The notes under the pieces: generated by a model
Databases searched by the model: none
What the model was told of the DNA's origin: nothing
The model's input: only the letters and a program-made list of their open reading frames with translations
Translations under genes and position numbers: made by a program
From: Azolla caroliniana
Taxonomy: Eukaryota; Polypodiophyta
Length of the DNA: 64,000 nucleotides
Assembly: GCA_043228905.1 (NCBI GenBank)
Contig: JBHGNT010000003.1
Span: forward strand, 23,994,001-24,058,000
Reading direction: 5' to 3'
Shown: positions 1 through 10,022 of the stretch, piece by piece
Numbering within the stretch: the stretch's first letter is position 1
Layout: every line of letters starts with the position of its first letter

Positions 1-2387
1 CGTTCCACGGTGTCCAGCCCAAGGGCTGTCGTGGTAGGCCGCCAGTAGCTCCTCCTGTTCTTCCTTCATCGCCACCACCCGGAGCGGGACGCCGTTCCTC
101 TTCTTCGGGTGCTTCCACAAATGCCCATCTCGGAGAAGGAATCGATATGCTTTCTTCCGGATCCGGTTGGCCTCGTCCTTCGTCCATGACGCATCGGGCG
201 TCATTGTCTTCTAAAACCCGCCGATCCGCAGCCACTCCCCGTCGTACTTGCTCGCGTCGAACTCGTTAAGCGCCGGAGGGTTATCCCGTCGGTCGTTATG
301 TATGCCGCCTCGAAGAAATCCACGCCGACTTCTTCGTCTTCCGAAACCATGCCGCCCTCGTCGTCGAACCTCGCCCTCGAAAGCATGTCGGCCATGGCGT
401 TGTCTTTCCCGGAAATGTGTCGTATTTCTGGGTCCAGGGACTTGATGTACGCTATCCACCTGAGCATCGCCAGGTCCGGAGTCGCGCATCCGGAAACCAT
501 ACCGAGAATCGGCAGGCAATCCGTCTCGATGATCACTTCTGTCCCTATCAGGTAGTCTTTGTCGGCCTTAACCGCCGAAACAATACCCCAGAGTTCGCGT
601 TTAACCTGGGCGTATCCTCGCTGCCGTTCACTGAGGACTTTCGCGCCGAATCGGATCGGAAACCGATTGCCGTCCTCGTCTTCCTGGTTCACGACCCATC
701 CGATCCCGGTCGGACTGGTATCCACCGTTATGAATACCGGGGTACCCTTCCCGTATACCGCCTTCCGGAGTGCCGGTGCCGCTGCAAGGGCCTCTTTCAG
801 CTTCCGGACCGATTCCGCGTGCTCGTCTAGCCATTCGAACCTTCGCCCCTTTTTCAGCAACCCGTACAGTGGCTCCGCGACGTGTGCGTAATGCGGGATC
901 CATATGTGGTAGAACGCGCATGCCCCCAGGAATCTCCGTACTTCCGTGACCGAGCTGCAGTCGGGCTTCATCGCGGAGATGGCTTCTACCTTTGCCGGAG
1001 ACGGTTTCCGGCCATATGGTCCGCACAGGTGTCCGACCACCATGATTTCTGACTGCCCGAAGGCCGACTTCTCCCCGGAGAAGGTGAGTCTCGCATCCTC
1101 TAGCCTTTGCAGCACCTTCTCGCAGTCGTCGATGTGCGTCGCCACGAATCGCCGGCATCCGTCCGGCCCGATCGTCTCGTCCTTTTCTTCCACCGGGCAT
1201 CCCTTGATCGGGATGTCGTCCAGAAACGGCATGGTGATGTCCGGGATACAGTCCCTCAGAACCTTGTTCATCGCATTCACCATGTGGGCCACCGAGTTGG
1301 TCCCTCCTTGCGGCAGTGTACACATCCGAACTAGGCCGAGGGGAGTTCGCATCGTCGTAATGTCTCTGCTCTCCACGGCTAGCTGGAACTGGTCGTACCC
1401 TGAGTATAGATCCCCGACCGAGTAAATTGACCTTCCGGCGAAGGCCTCCGCGAACTCGTCTATGGTCGGTCCGATCCCTGCGTTCCGAATGGTCACTCGA
1501 TTGACCGGCTGCAGGTCCTGGATGAAGCGCAACGAACCGTTTTTCTTCGGTACGGTAAACCATCGATTCGAATATGGGGCGCTCGACGGCTCGAGAATTC
1601 CCATATCAACTTTCTGCCTCAGCAGCTCCATCAACTTCGGGATGTGAGCTCTCGGAACCGGGATTGGCTTGAGATTCCATGGTACATGCGGTACCGTGAA
1701 TATCACCATCGGCTCCACGATCGTCGGGTCAACGCACCCGATTTCCTCCGGCGAGAATGCGAAGGCTTTCCCGTGCCTTCCGAGCATTCTCCGAAACCGG
1801 TCTTCCTCCGCCGGCAGTAGGAACCCGCCCCCACCGATTTTGAGCTCTCGGAGCGTCTCGTCGGTGAAGGTGTGCCCTATGCAGGCCGGATCTCGTAGAC
1901 TAGGGTCCGATGCAACCCCTTTGATTCTCGACGCGCTGTCCTCCGGTAAGGGTGCCGCGACTGGCCTTACCTTCCGGTCCACAGTCTTGTACTTGGTGCT
2001 TACGTGGGCCGTCCGAACTGACTCGAGCCCTCGACCGAAGTCCGCGATGACTTCGTACATCTCCTCGGAACACACCGGTATCGTCCGGTCTTCGTTAAGG
2101 CCTTCTTCGACTACCTTTCCCAGCATTCCCAAGGTGTCGTCGAATGAGACCGCCTCCACGGCTCCGTTGATTTCCTCGTCCGGGCCGAGAACTCCGCACG
2201 CTCGAAGTCTCCCCTCCGCCTTTGTCTTCTCTCGGCCGCCGATGCCGACTATCGTACACGCTCCGCTGTCGGAGAACAAAAATTCCCTACCTATGGTACA
2301 AGGTTTCTTCGGTTTTATCGTACAGGTGTGGGGGTTTCCCGGGGTGTCCGGACTGTCGCGGCCCCACGCCTTGGCAGCCCTCTCTAA
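1..2387 (-). pseudogene. pol: pol of element A (RT-RNase H; frameshifted)
   Basis: This is the Ty3/gypsy polyprotein reading leftward: an N-terminal linker, then reverse transcriptase, then RNase H. RT motifs include the PHVPWNLKPIPVPRAHIP entry segment, IQDLQPVNRVTIRN, the LPQGGTNSVAHMVNAMN palm segment and the active site PFLDDIP (FLDD in place of YxDD). RNase H shows FITVDTSPTGIGW, KRELWG, IETDCLP and KDNAMADMLSR, giving the D-E-D-D set. The frame opens in the -1 frame at the Gag stop and stays open to about 280. There one base is missing relative to A' (GGAGGG-TT against GGAGTGCTC), so the frame terminates at 201 and the integrase part (1-200) is out of frame. Otherwise it is almost identical to A' pol, so the break is recent. 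Confidence 0.9.
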
Positions 2388-4510
2388 AAATCCTCTCGGT
2401 TATCGGAACCGAGGGAGTCGCGGTTACGCTCGTGGTTCGGCCTAACCGTCAAAAACTGGACCGAATGGCGCCCGTCCTGGCTCTTGACCCGCGCATAGGC
2501 CGAACCGTTGTCCAGCACCTTGGTCTCCATTCGAGCCGCCGTGATGTACGGTTCTCCCAGTATGACGGGGTGCGATGACGACTCCTGCACGAAGAAGTGC
2601 TGGTCTATCTCGACATCGCCGATCTTGACCCGTACATTCGGGCAGGCCCCGTGAAGTTCCTCGGTGGCGCGCGTCGCCGCCCTTATCTTCCACCCGTGCT
2701 TGGTGTTGATCGGCCATTTGCCCTTCTTATAGAAGTCCATGGACATCAAATTGATCTCCGATCCGTGGTCCACCAAAGCTATCACCGGTTCCTGGACATC
2801 GCCGATCTTCACCGGGGTTTCCGTGGTCGCTCGGGCCCAGTGCGGTCTCGAATAGTGGCTTTCCGCCCACTCGTCTCCCAGCGCCATGTCGTCTAGGTGC
2901 GTCGTCCGCACTTCCACCGGTCTTTCCGGTTCTGTCTCCGTTGACAGCCTCTTCCGTTTCACCAAGTCCACGATGGAGTCGTGGAACTCCTTCTTGGCGA
3001 TTCCCAGCACCTCCCGTAGCGACAGCTCCACCTTGCTGTCGAGGATCCGTTCCTCCAGGACCTTTCGTAAGTCCGTGGTTCTTTCTATCTCCGTCCCCAG
3101 ACGGTACCCGCCCTTCTGGGGTTTATCTTGCGTACCGGCCCCGCCGGCTTCGTCCCGTCGTGGCCCGGACCGGGTCTCGTATCGTTGTGAGGGCCCGGTC
3201 GTCCCGGGTTTCCCCACCCGCTTCTCTTCTACCAGAGCCTCGTAGTTCCTGCAAGCGGCTTCCAAGAAGCCCGTCTTTTCCTCGACCGGGTCGCTCCACC
3301 CGGTCATCTCCCGTACCCGTTTCTCCGCACGGTCCGATTCCTCCCTTTTAAGCCCTGCACCGGCAAGGCCTTCCAGCATCGTCGGCCAGAATCCGGCTTT
3401 GCTTTCCTTTCGGGCCTCGCCGCCCCCGACTCGAATACCGGCCGACGCCGAGTAGTGGACGGTTTCCGCATGTCGGGCCGCCGCCTCTTCCATCAACCTC
3501 TTCATTCCGCCTCGCCCGTCGTTTCGGTTTAGGGCCCTTCTCGTGTCGTTGGCGTGAACCCGGCCTTCCCATAGGTACACCGCCCGGTTCCTCAGCGCCT
3601 CTGCGAAATCGCCGCAGTCTTTTCGGATGTGGCCGACCCCGTCGCACCACATGCACCTGTTCCCTGCCGCCGGCCGTCGGTCACGAGCAGGTCCTCCGCC
3701 TTCTCTGCGGGCTTGTGCGATTTGGAGGTCTTTTATCGCCCTCGTCAGTTCCTCCAACGCAGCTCCCCCAGTCGAGCCTCCGATCACGCCGGTCGGAGCC
3801 GAACCGGATTCCAGCCACTCCCGAGTCTCTTCCCTTCGCACCGGCTGCGCCGGCTCGAGTTTCCTCGCCGCGACTGAGCCCGACCCGGTTGCTCTGTCAT
3901 CCTCCCATTCTCGCCGTTTGTCGAAACGGCCGCAGGCTCTCTTGACCGCCGCCCAGTCGGCTGTCAGCCCATCTTCGGTTTCTAGCAGGGCGCCCACGTG
4001 ACTCCGATCCCTCTCGTCAACCGATTTGACGAACAGCAGGACCCGGCTTGTATCCAGGACCATCCTGTCAAGCGCCGAAAGGCGCGCGAAGTTCTCCTCG
4101 AACTCCCGGAGGAGTGCCGACGCATTCCTTCCTTTCCCGGGAGACTCCACCCACTCCATGAAGCTTCGCTTCGAAAGCCGGAGCGCGTCGTCCAGTCCGT
4201 ATTTTTCCAGGAGCCGACCTTCGAACTCCTCCCAGGTATGGCTCTCCGCCCGCACCTCGAGCACCTCCGCGTGGATGCTCGGCATCGCCACTCGGGGAAA
4301 ACCGGCCAGACGCCTGTCTTCCGGAATGTCCCGCATTAACATTTCCGCACCGTAGGACGCCAGGTACTTCGTGGCATCTTTTCCGGTGAATCGACCGATC
4401 GTTCCGACGACCGCCTCAATAGCTCTATCGAGGGCGCCGGTGCCCTCGCGCGCGCTTACTATCCGATCCACGGCCGAAGCCATGGCCTCTGCAAGATCCG
4501 CCCCCTTCAT
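2384..4510 (-). CDS. gag: Gag-protease polyprotein of element A
   Basis: An open frame of about 708 codons from the first ATG (4510) downstream of the primer-binding site to TAG at 2384-2386. The N-terminal half is a capsid-like region, including TWEEFEGRLLEKYGLDDA and FMEWVESPGKGRNASALL. A CCHC knuckle follows (RCMWCDGVGHIRKDC, C-x2-C-x4-H-x4-C). The C-terminal part is a retropepsin-like protease, TPVKIGDVQEPVIALVDHGS and onward, in which the usual D-[ST]-G is D-H-G. Gag packages the RNA and the protease would cleave the polyprotein. Pol follows in the -1 frame from the stop. It differs from A' Gag at a handful of residues only, such as the H/R before TWEEF. No break is visible. Confidence 0.9.
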   Translation of the reverse strand: MKGADLAEAMASAVDRIVSAREGTGALDRAIEAVVGTIGRFTGKDATKYLASYGAEMLMRDIPEDRRLAGFPRVAMPSIHAEVLEVRAESHTWEEFEGRLLEKYGLDDALRLSKRSFMEWVESPGKGRNASALLREFEENFARLSALDRMVLDTSRVLLFVKSVDERDRSHVGALLETEDGLTADWAAVKRACGRFDKRREWEDDRATGSGSVAARKLEPAQPVRREETREWLESGSAPTGVIGGSTGGAALEELTRAIKDLQIAQARREGGGPARDRRPAAGNRCMWCDGVGHIRKDCGDFAEALRNRAVYLWEGRVHANDTRRALNRNDGRGGMKRLMEEAAARHAETVHYSASAGIRVGGGEARKESKAGFWPTMLEGLAGAGLKREESDRAEKRVREMTGWSDPVEEKTGFLEAACRNYEALVEEKRVGKPGTTGPSQRYETRSGPRRDEAGGAGTQDKPQKGGYRLGTEIERTTDLRKVLEERILDSKVELSLREVLGIAKKEFHDSIVDLVKRKRLSTETEPERPVEVRTTHLDDMALGDEWAESHYSRPHWARATTETPVKIGDVQEPVIALVDHGSEINLMSMDFYKKGKWPINTKHGWKIRAATRATEELHGACPNVRVKIGDVEIDQHFFVQESSSHPVILGEPYITAARMETKVLDNGSAYARVKSQDGRHSVQFLTVRPNHERNRDSLGSDNREDF

Positions 4511-4532
4511 TTCCCACTCTTCTGCCGCCTCT

Positions 4533-4551
4533 TTCACGTCGGGTTCACCAA
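4533..4551 (-). other. Primer-binding site of element A
   Basis: TTGGTGAACCCGACGTGAA lies two bases inside the LTR end on the minus strand. The same 19-mer sits at the equivalent place in A' (32922-32940) and E (26129-26147), and with flanking variation in C and D. TGG after a short spacer is what a tRNA 3' CCA end would pair with. I could not match the rest to a tRNA from memory. It is not the initiator-Met site used by most plant LTR elements. Confidence 0.75.
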
Positions 4552-4553
4552 GA

Positions 4554-5270
4554 TGTCGGGGTTGCTACGCCCTTGCGTGTAGAAAGGAGGAGGGACCACG
4601 GGGGTCTCGAACCGAAGAGCAAGAGAGAGAGGAGAAAGAGAGAGAGACCCGATTACACAGAACCGAAGATCCGATTGCGCAGAACCGACGATTGCACAGG
4701 GACACGACCCAACAAACAGAGATCCCAAATAAACGCCGACGCAGATGGACGCAACAACGAGAGATATGTACTTATGAATGCAAGAAAATAACAGACTAAA
4801 GTATTACAACCCACGGTGGGGCACAAAATATATACTAACGAAAACGAACAGGGCGGCGAACAGCTGCCGACCCCTGTATGTCGCGACGCACAGAAAGGGA
4901 AAACAGGTCGGAGGTGCTGCAGGACGCACTCGGGGCGTTCCACGGAACAGCGCAAGCCTCCTCGAAACCTGCACAGGTACGCGATGGAGCGGAAGACAGA
5001 GAGAGCAGGAGTGAGAGAGAAGCTCCGAAATCGGTTCGGCAGCACTTCGTCCTCTCCGCGGGAGATGCCCCACTTCTATTCTTCCTCTTCCTTTTATAGC
5101 CCGTCAAGAGGCCGTTTGGCATTAACTGCATACCAACCGAATCTACCCACCTAGGATCCTCGTATGTACCTACTTCGTCCTTAGGTACTTCTTGGCGCGC
5201 GTGTGTGTGTAGAGCCGTTTCCCACGCCTTGTTCCTCCGATTCCTCTTGTGGGCGGTTTTCTTCACGACA
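4554..5270 (-). repeat. 5' LTR of element A (717 bp)
   Basis: Read on the minus strand it begins TGTCGTGAAGAAAACCG and ends CCCCGACA, so the ends are the inverted pair TGTCG/CGACA. A TATA-like CTATAAAAGG sits near 5090-5100. It matches both LTRs of A' except for single-base differences. A 130-codon open frame inside it (4653-5045) recurs in every copy only because the LTR is repeated. Confidence 0.93.
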
Positions 5271-6018
5271 GCGGTCTGCCTCTTCCTTCTTCAGCCGAAC
5301 TCCGGAGAGGCCTTCTAGCACTAGCGACCAGAATCTAGAGTCCTTCGCCTTCCGGGCCTCATCACCCCCGACCCGAATTCCCGCTGATACCGAGTAGTTA
5401 ACGGCTTCAACGTGCCGTGCCGCAGCCTCTTCCATCAACCTCTTCATTCCGTCGCGCCCCATATTTAGTTCTAGGGCTCTCCGGGTCTCACTCGCGTGCA
5501 CCCGCCCGTTCCAGAGGTACACCACGTTGGTCCTAAGCGCGTCGGTGAAATCCGCGCAATCCTTCCGAATGTGACTGATCGCGTCACACCACATGCACCG
5601 CTGCCCAGCCGGTGGCCTCCGGTCGCGAGGTTGTTCGTCGTTGTCTCTCCGGGCCTGTGCGATCTGCAGGTCGTGCACCATATGTGTCAGCTCCTCCAGA
5701 GACGCTCCTCCGGATGGGCCTTTGATCGTGTCATTCGATGCCGATCCCGACTCTAGCCAGATTCGGATCTCTTCCTTCCTACCGGCCGGCACCGATACCG
5801 GCTCTTCGAGCCTCCTCCCCGGGACCGGCCCTGACCCCGACAAGCTTCCGTCGCTCCAATCGCGTCGTTTGTCGAAACGGCTGCAGACCCGTTTTACCAC
5901 GACCCAGTCTGTCGTGAGCCCTTCGTCCGTTTCCAATAGGGGACCCACCTTTTCCCTGTTAAGCACGTCCACCGATTTGACAAACAGTAGTACTTGACTC
6001 GTTTCGAGCACCATCCGG
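5271..6018 (-). pseudogene. gag: Gag middle fragment of element D
   Basis: An open fragment beginning MVLETSQVLLFVKSVD and running through a CCHC knuckle (RCMWCDAISHIRKDC) to KKEEADRC, where element A interrupts it. It is clearly homologous to Gag of A but diverged along its length, so D is another subfamily. Its upstream part is at 18433-18732, on the far side of C. The protease and pol of D are not in the window. Confidence 0.88.
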
Positions 6019-6672
6019 TGTCGCGTTACTACGCGCGTGCGTGGAGAAACGAGGCGGGACCACCGGGGTCTTGAACCGAAGAGCAGGTGATAGAAGGGGA
6101 AAGAGAGAAAGAGAGAGACGCCTAGTCACGTATGAGCAAAGAAACACAGGGGCACGGCCCGTCAACACAGAAGATGCGTATGGACATAGAGACAGGGAGA
6201 CACAAGTTTTTGTAGATTAACGAATAACAAATACACAATAGAGCACGCGAGCGGTTACAACCGAACAGGCAGGCGAACAGATGTTGATGCATGTTCGTCT
6301 GCGCACGAAAGGGGATAGGATGGAGGTGCTGCTGGAAGCACACGGGCGTTCCTCGAAGCAGCGCGAGCCTCCCGAAAACCTGCAGAGAAGAGCAATAGAG
6401 AACAAACAGAGGAGAAGCGTTCGGTTACGGTCCAACAGCACTTCGTCCTTCTCAATGCGCGATCCCCTTCTCCCCGTGTCCCCCTCTCTTTTATAGCTTC
6501 AGGAAGGGAGCCGTCTCCCTCATTTACTTCCTACCTGCCGAATCTAACTACCCCTGGATATGCCTATGTACCTAATTCCCTATTATATACATTAAAGGGG
6601 CATGCACGCGTGAAGATCCGGTTCACGCGCTCTATGCACCGTTTGCGCTAAGGGACGGTTTTCTTCACGACA
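6019..6672 (-). repeat. 3' LTR of element C (654 bp)
   Basis: Minus-strand ends are TGTCGTGAAGAAAACCGTCC and ACGCGACA. It matches the 5' LTR at 17771-18432 closely, differing in the length of a GA run and scattered bases. It shares the first 17 bases and the CGACA end with the LTRs of A and E, though the interiors differ. Confidence 0.93.
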
Positions 6673-6721
6673 TCCGCCCCCACCTAACCGCGCATCCACC
6701 GGTATGCGCCAAAATTGTCCT

Positions 6722-9362
6722 CTAGTCGGAAAAAACCGGTCCGAGTTCCGGTTCTTCATCCGTTGGTTCGTCCTCCGTTTCAGACTGTTCGTCGTCGCTG
6801 TCCAGGCCTCTTAGATCCGGTTCGCCGTCGTGGCGCTTCTTGAACACTTTGATCCGCTTCCCTGCTACCGGTATCGCCATCCTCGTACCGTCGAGTTCCG
6901 CCAGATGATACGTCCCGTTGTCGTTGGCGCTCGTTACCACGTAAGGCCCGAACCACCGCTTTGCAAACTTCCGTGTTGCTTGGTGCTGGTTGTCGAGGCT
7001 GCTGTCGTAGACTAGCACCCAGTCGCCTTCCTCGATTTTCTTCGGTCGGAGCCGGTGCGTTCGGTCGAACCGGGCTTTGTCCTTCATCCTCGCCGTCCAA
7101 AGTCTCTCCGCCGCTCGTTCCACGTCCTCTGGCCTCCGCTCAAGCTGCCGTATACGCGCCGCTAGCAGTTCTTCCCGACTCATCTCGTCTCTCCAATCTT
7201 CTGTCGCCCAAGAGGAGATCGTCCGTTCCATCGGCATGATCGGCTTTTGTCCGAACATGAGCTCTGACGGCAGGAACCCGGTTACCGAACTGTGCGTTGT
7301 CCGGTCCGCCCACAAGGCATAGGGTAACAGTCGTGGCCAGTTCTCGACCTGCCCTTTGCACGCCCGGACTAGCGCTTTGACGATCGGTCTGTGCCCACGC
7401 TCCACCTTCCCGTTCGCCTCCGAATTGTACGCTGTGGTGAGCGAGAGCTTGACCCCTAACCGGTCGAACAGCTCCTCGGCCTCTTCGGCGTCCAACTCCC
7501 CGCGGTCAGCCACGATCTTTCCGACGCACCCGTACCGGCATATCACGTCCTCGATCAGGAACCAACACACGGCCGCGGTTGTTTTGTTCTGTAGGGCTCG
7601 ACCTTCCACCTGGTTCGTCAGGTCCTCCCGGGCCAGCACCAGATATCACATCTGCCCTACGCCCATCGACATCGTCACCAAATCTACCATCCATTTGAAG
7701 TTGATGGTCGGAGGGTATGTAGGGTGAAGCTCGTACCGATGTCGGACTATGGAGTGCATCTGACAGCTCTCACAAGTTGTCACGAACCGATGTACGTCCC
7801 GGTACAATCCCGGCCACCAGTACTTCCCCTTTAGTTTCTCGAACGTGGCCCACGTCCCACGGTGTCCAGCCCAGGGGCTGTCGTGGTAGGCCTTCAGCAA
7901 CTCCTCCTGTTCCTCCTCCATCGCCACTACTCAGAGCGGGATGTCGTTTCTCTTCTTCGGGTGCTTCCACAAGTATCCATCCCGGAGAAAGAATCGGTAT
8001 GCTTTCTTCCGGATCCGGTTGGCCTCGTCCGGCGTCATCCTCCTCAAGAATCCCCCAATCTGCAACCACTCCCCGTCGTACTTGCTCTCGTTGAAATCGT
8101 TAAGCGCCGGAGTGCTCCCCCCCTCGGTTGTTACGTAAGCCGCCTCGAAGAAGTCCACGCCGACTTCCTCGTCCTCCGAAACCATGCCGCCCTCGTCGTC
8201 GAATTGCGCCCTCGAAAGCATGTCGGCCATGGCATTGTCTTTCCCGGAAATGTGTCGTATTTCCGGATCCAGGGACTTGATGTACGCTATCCACCTGAGC
8301 ATTGCCAGGTCCGGGGTTGCGCATCCGGAAACCATGCCGAGAATCGGCAGGCAGTCCGTCTTGATAATCACCTTTGTCCCGATTAGATAGTCTTTATCGG
8401 CCTTTACCGCCAAAACGATACCCCAGAGTTCGCGTTTAACCTGGGCGTATCCTCGCTGCCGCTCGCTGAGGACCTTCGCGCCGAACCGGATTGGGAACCG
8501 AATACCGTCCTCATCTTCTTGGTTGACGACCCATCCGATCCCGGTCGGGCTTGTATCTACCGTTATGTAGATGGGGGTGGCCTTCTCGTAGACAGCCTTC
8601 CAGAGTGCCGGAGCTGCAGCAAGAGCCTCCTTCATCTTTCGCACCGACTCCGTATGCTCGTCTCGCCACTCGAATTTTCGCCCCTTTTTCAGCAACCCGT
8701 ATAGCGGCTCGGCAACGTGGGCGTAATGCGGGATCCATATGTGGTAGAACGCGCATGCTCCCAAGAACCTCCGTACCTCCGTGACCGACTTACAGTCGGG
8801 CTTCATTGCGGAGATGGCTTCCACCTTAGCCGGAGACGGTTTCCGGCCATACGGTCCGCATAGATGTCTGACAACCATGATCTCTGATTGCCCGAAGGCC
8901 GATTTTTCCCCGGAGAAGGTGAGCCTCGCGTCCTCTAGCCTCTGCAACACCCTCTCGCAGTCGTCAATGTGTGTCGCCACGAATTTCCGGCATCCGTCCG
9001 GTCTGATCGTTTCGTCCTTTTCTTCCACCAGACATCCCTTGATCGGGATGTCGTCCAAGAAAGGCATGGTGATGTTCGGGATACAATCCCTCAAAACCTT
9101 GTTCATCGCATTCACCATGTGGGCCACCGAGTTCGTCCCTCCTTGTGGCAGGGTACACATCCGCACTAGGCCAAGAGGAGTCTGCATCGTCGTAATGTCT
9201 CTGCTCTCTACGGCTAGTTGGAACTGATCATACCCTGAGTACAGATCTCCGACCGAATAGATCGACCTTCCGGCGAAGGCCTCTGCGAACTCGTCTATCG
9301 TCGGTCCAATTCCTGCGTTCCGAATGGTCACTCTGTTGACCGGTTGCAGGTCTTCAATGAAG
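6722..9362 (-). pseudogene. pol: pol of element C, downstream part (RT-RNase H-integrase)
   Basis: It continues the C polyprotein after copia F. RT resumes at VTIRNAGIGPTIDEF with PFLDDIP; RNase H carries ITVDTSPTGIGW and KDNAMADMLSR; integrase follows with its HHCC finger (AYHDSPWAGHRG, CESCQMHS) and catalytic segments (KWMVDLV, VADRGELDAEEA, NGKVERGH). The end is FKKRHDGEPDL and an acidic tail, with no chromodomain. Two CGG-to-TGA changes cut the frame, near 7931 and near 7646, and a short deletion removes residues after MTPD. Reading is otherwise continuous. Confidence 0.92.
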
Positions 9363-10012
9363 TGTTAGGGAATCGACGCTTCCAAAAAAACTTTACCTCT
9401 CGGCCACAACCAAGGAAACACGAATCAATGCAGAAGTAAATCAAAACACAGAGAGAGACTCGAATGCACAAGGTTTAGCGTGGAAAACCCTAGACGGGAA
9501 AAACCACGGGAGTGCAAGACTCCAACTATCACTATACGCAGGGAATGTACAATGGCGAGCTGCAAGGCGACGACCTTGAGCTCGCTGTCCTCGCCACAGG
9601 CGGCGGTATTACACAGAGGCGTCGACCTCTTCCTTTCTCTCTCTCTCACTCTCTCTCTCGGATTCTCTCACTTCGCTCCCTCTAAGTGGAAAACAGAAAA
9701 ATGAGCAACAACTACAAAACTTTCGGGCTATTTACAAATATAGCCTAGAGGGCCCTTGGCAAACATATTCACAAATATGTCCCCGCATCCGGATCTCTCT
9801 CCGGGTACATTCGTCATCCGGCTCCGTAGCCGGGGTCTTCATCATCCGGCTCCGAAACCGGGTCTTCGTCATCCGGCTCCGAAACCGGGTCTTCGTCATC
9901 CGGCTCCGAAACCGGGTCATCCGGTTCTGATACCGGGTACTCCTCATTCGGGTCTTCATTCCCGATTCCCGGACATCTGACCATCCCATCCGGAGGGACC
10001 GTAATCCCAACA
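9363..10012 (-). repeat. 3' LTR of copia F (650 bp)
   Basis: On the minus strand it begins TGTTGGGATTACGG and ends GATTCCCTAACA. Near its start lies a 27-bp tandem array (about 9810-9945), units built on CATCCGGCTCCGAAACCGGG when read on the plus strand. It lacks a block of about 35 bp found in the 5' LTR near 14484-14519, apparently a deletion between short ACT-TT repeats. Confidence 0.93.
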
Positions 10013-10022
10013 AACTCCCCCT

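Larger units (their letters stand above)
1..5270 (-). mobile_element. Ty3/gypsy LTR retrotransposon A (3' end beyond window)
   Basis: The 5' LTR (4554-5270), primer-binding site, gag-protease and most of pol are in the window. The integrase end and 3' LTR lie off the left edge. From base 1 to 5270 it matches element A' (28389-33660) almost base for base at a constant offset of about 28389. The differences I saw are a few substitutions, a 1-base deletion in pol and one homopolymer T in the LTR. It sits in the gag of element D: its right flank (5271 onward) is D gag on the same strand. The 4 bases after the LTR are GCGG, matching the CG-centred target pattern of its relatives, but the left duplicate cannot be seen. 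Confidence 0.93.

Noticed and set aside
628-1563. Long open frames overlapping pol of A on other frames and strand (also 946-1425 and the same in A' at 29017-29952)
   Set aside because: They are shadows of the GC-rich pol gene. Their proteins are Arg-rich and of no family, and they recur only because the element recurs.
4653-5045. 130-codon open frame in the A LTR, repeated at 26595-26987 and 33042-33434
   Set aside because: It is the same LTR sequence three times. No conserved protein family or start context; it looks like chance in a GC-rich repeat.
9805-9945. Regular 27-bp repeats that look array-like
   Set aside because: There are no spacers, the units are adjacent and lie inside an LTR of a plant retrotransposon. 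Not CRISPR.
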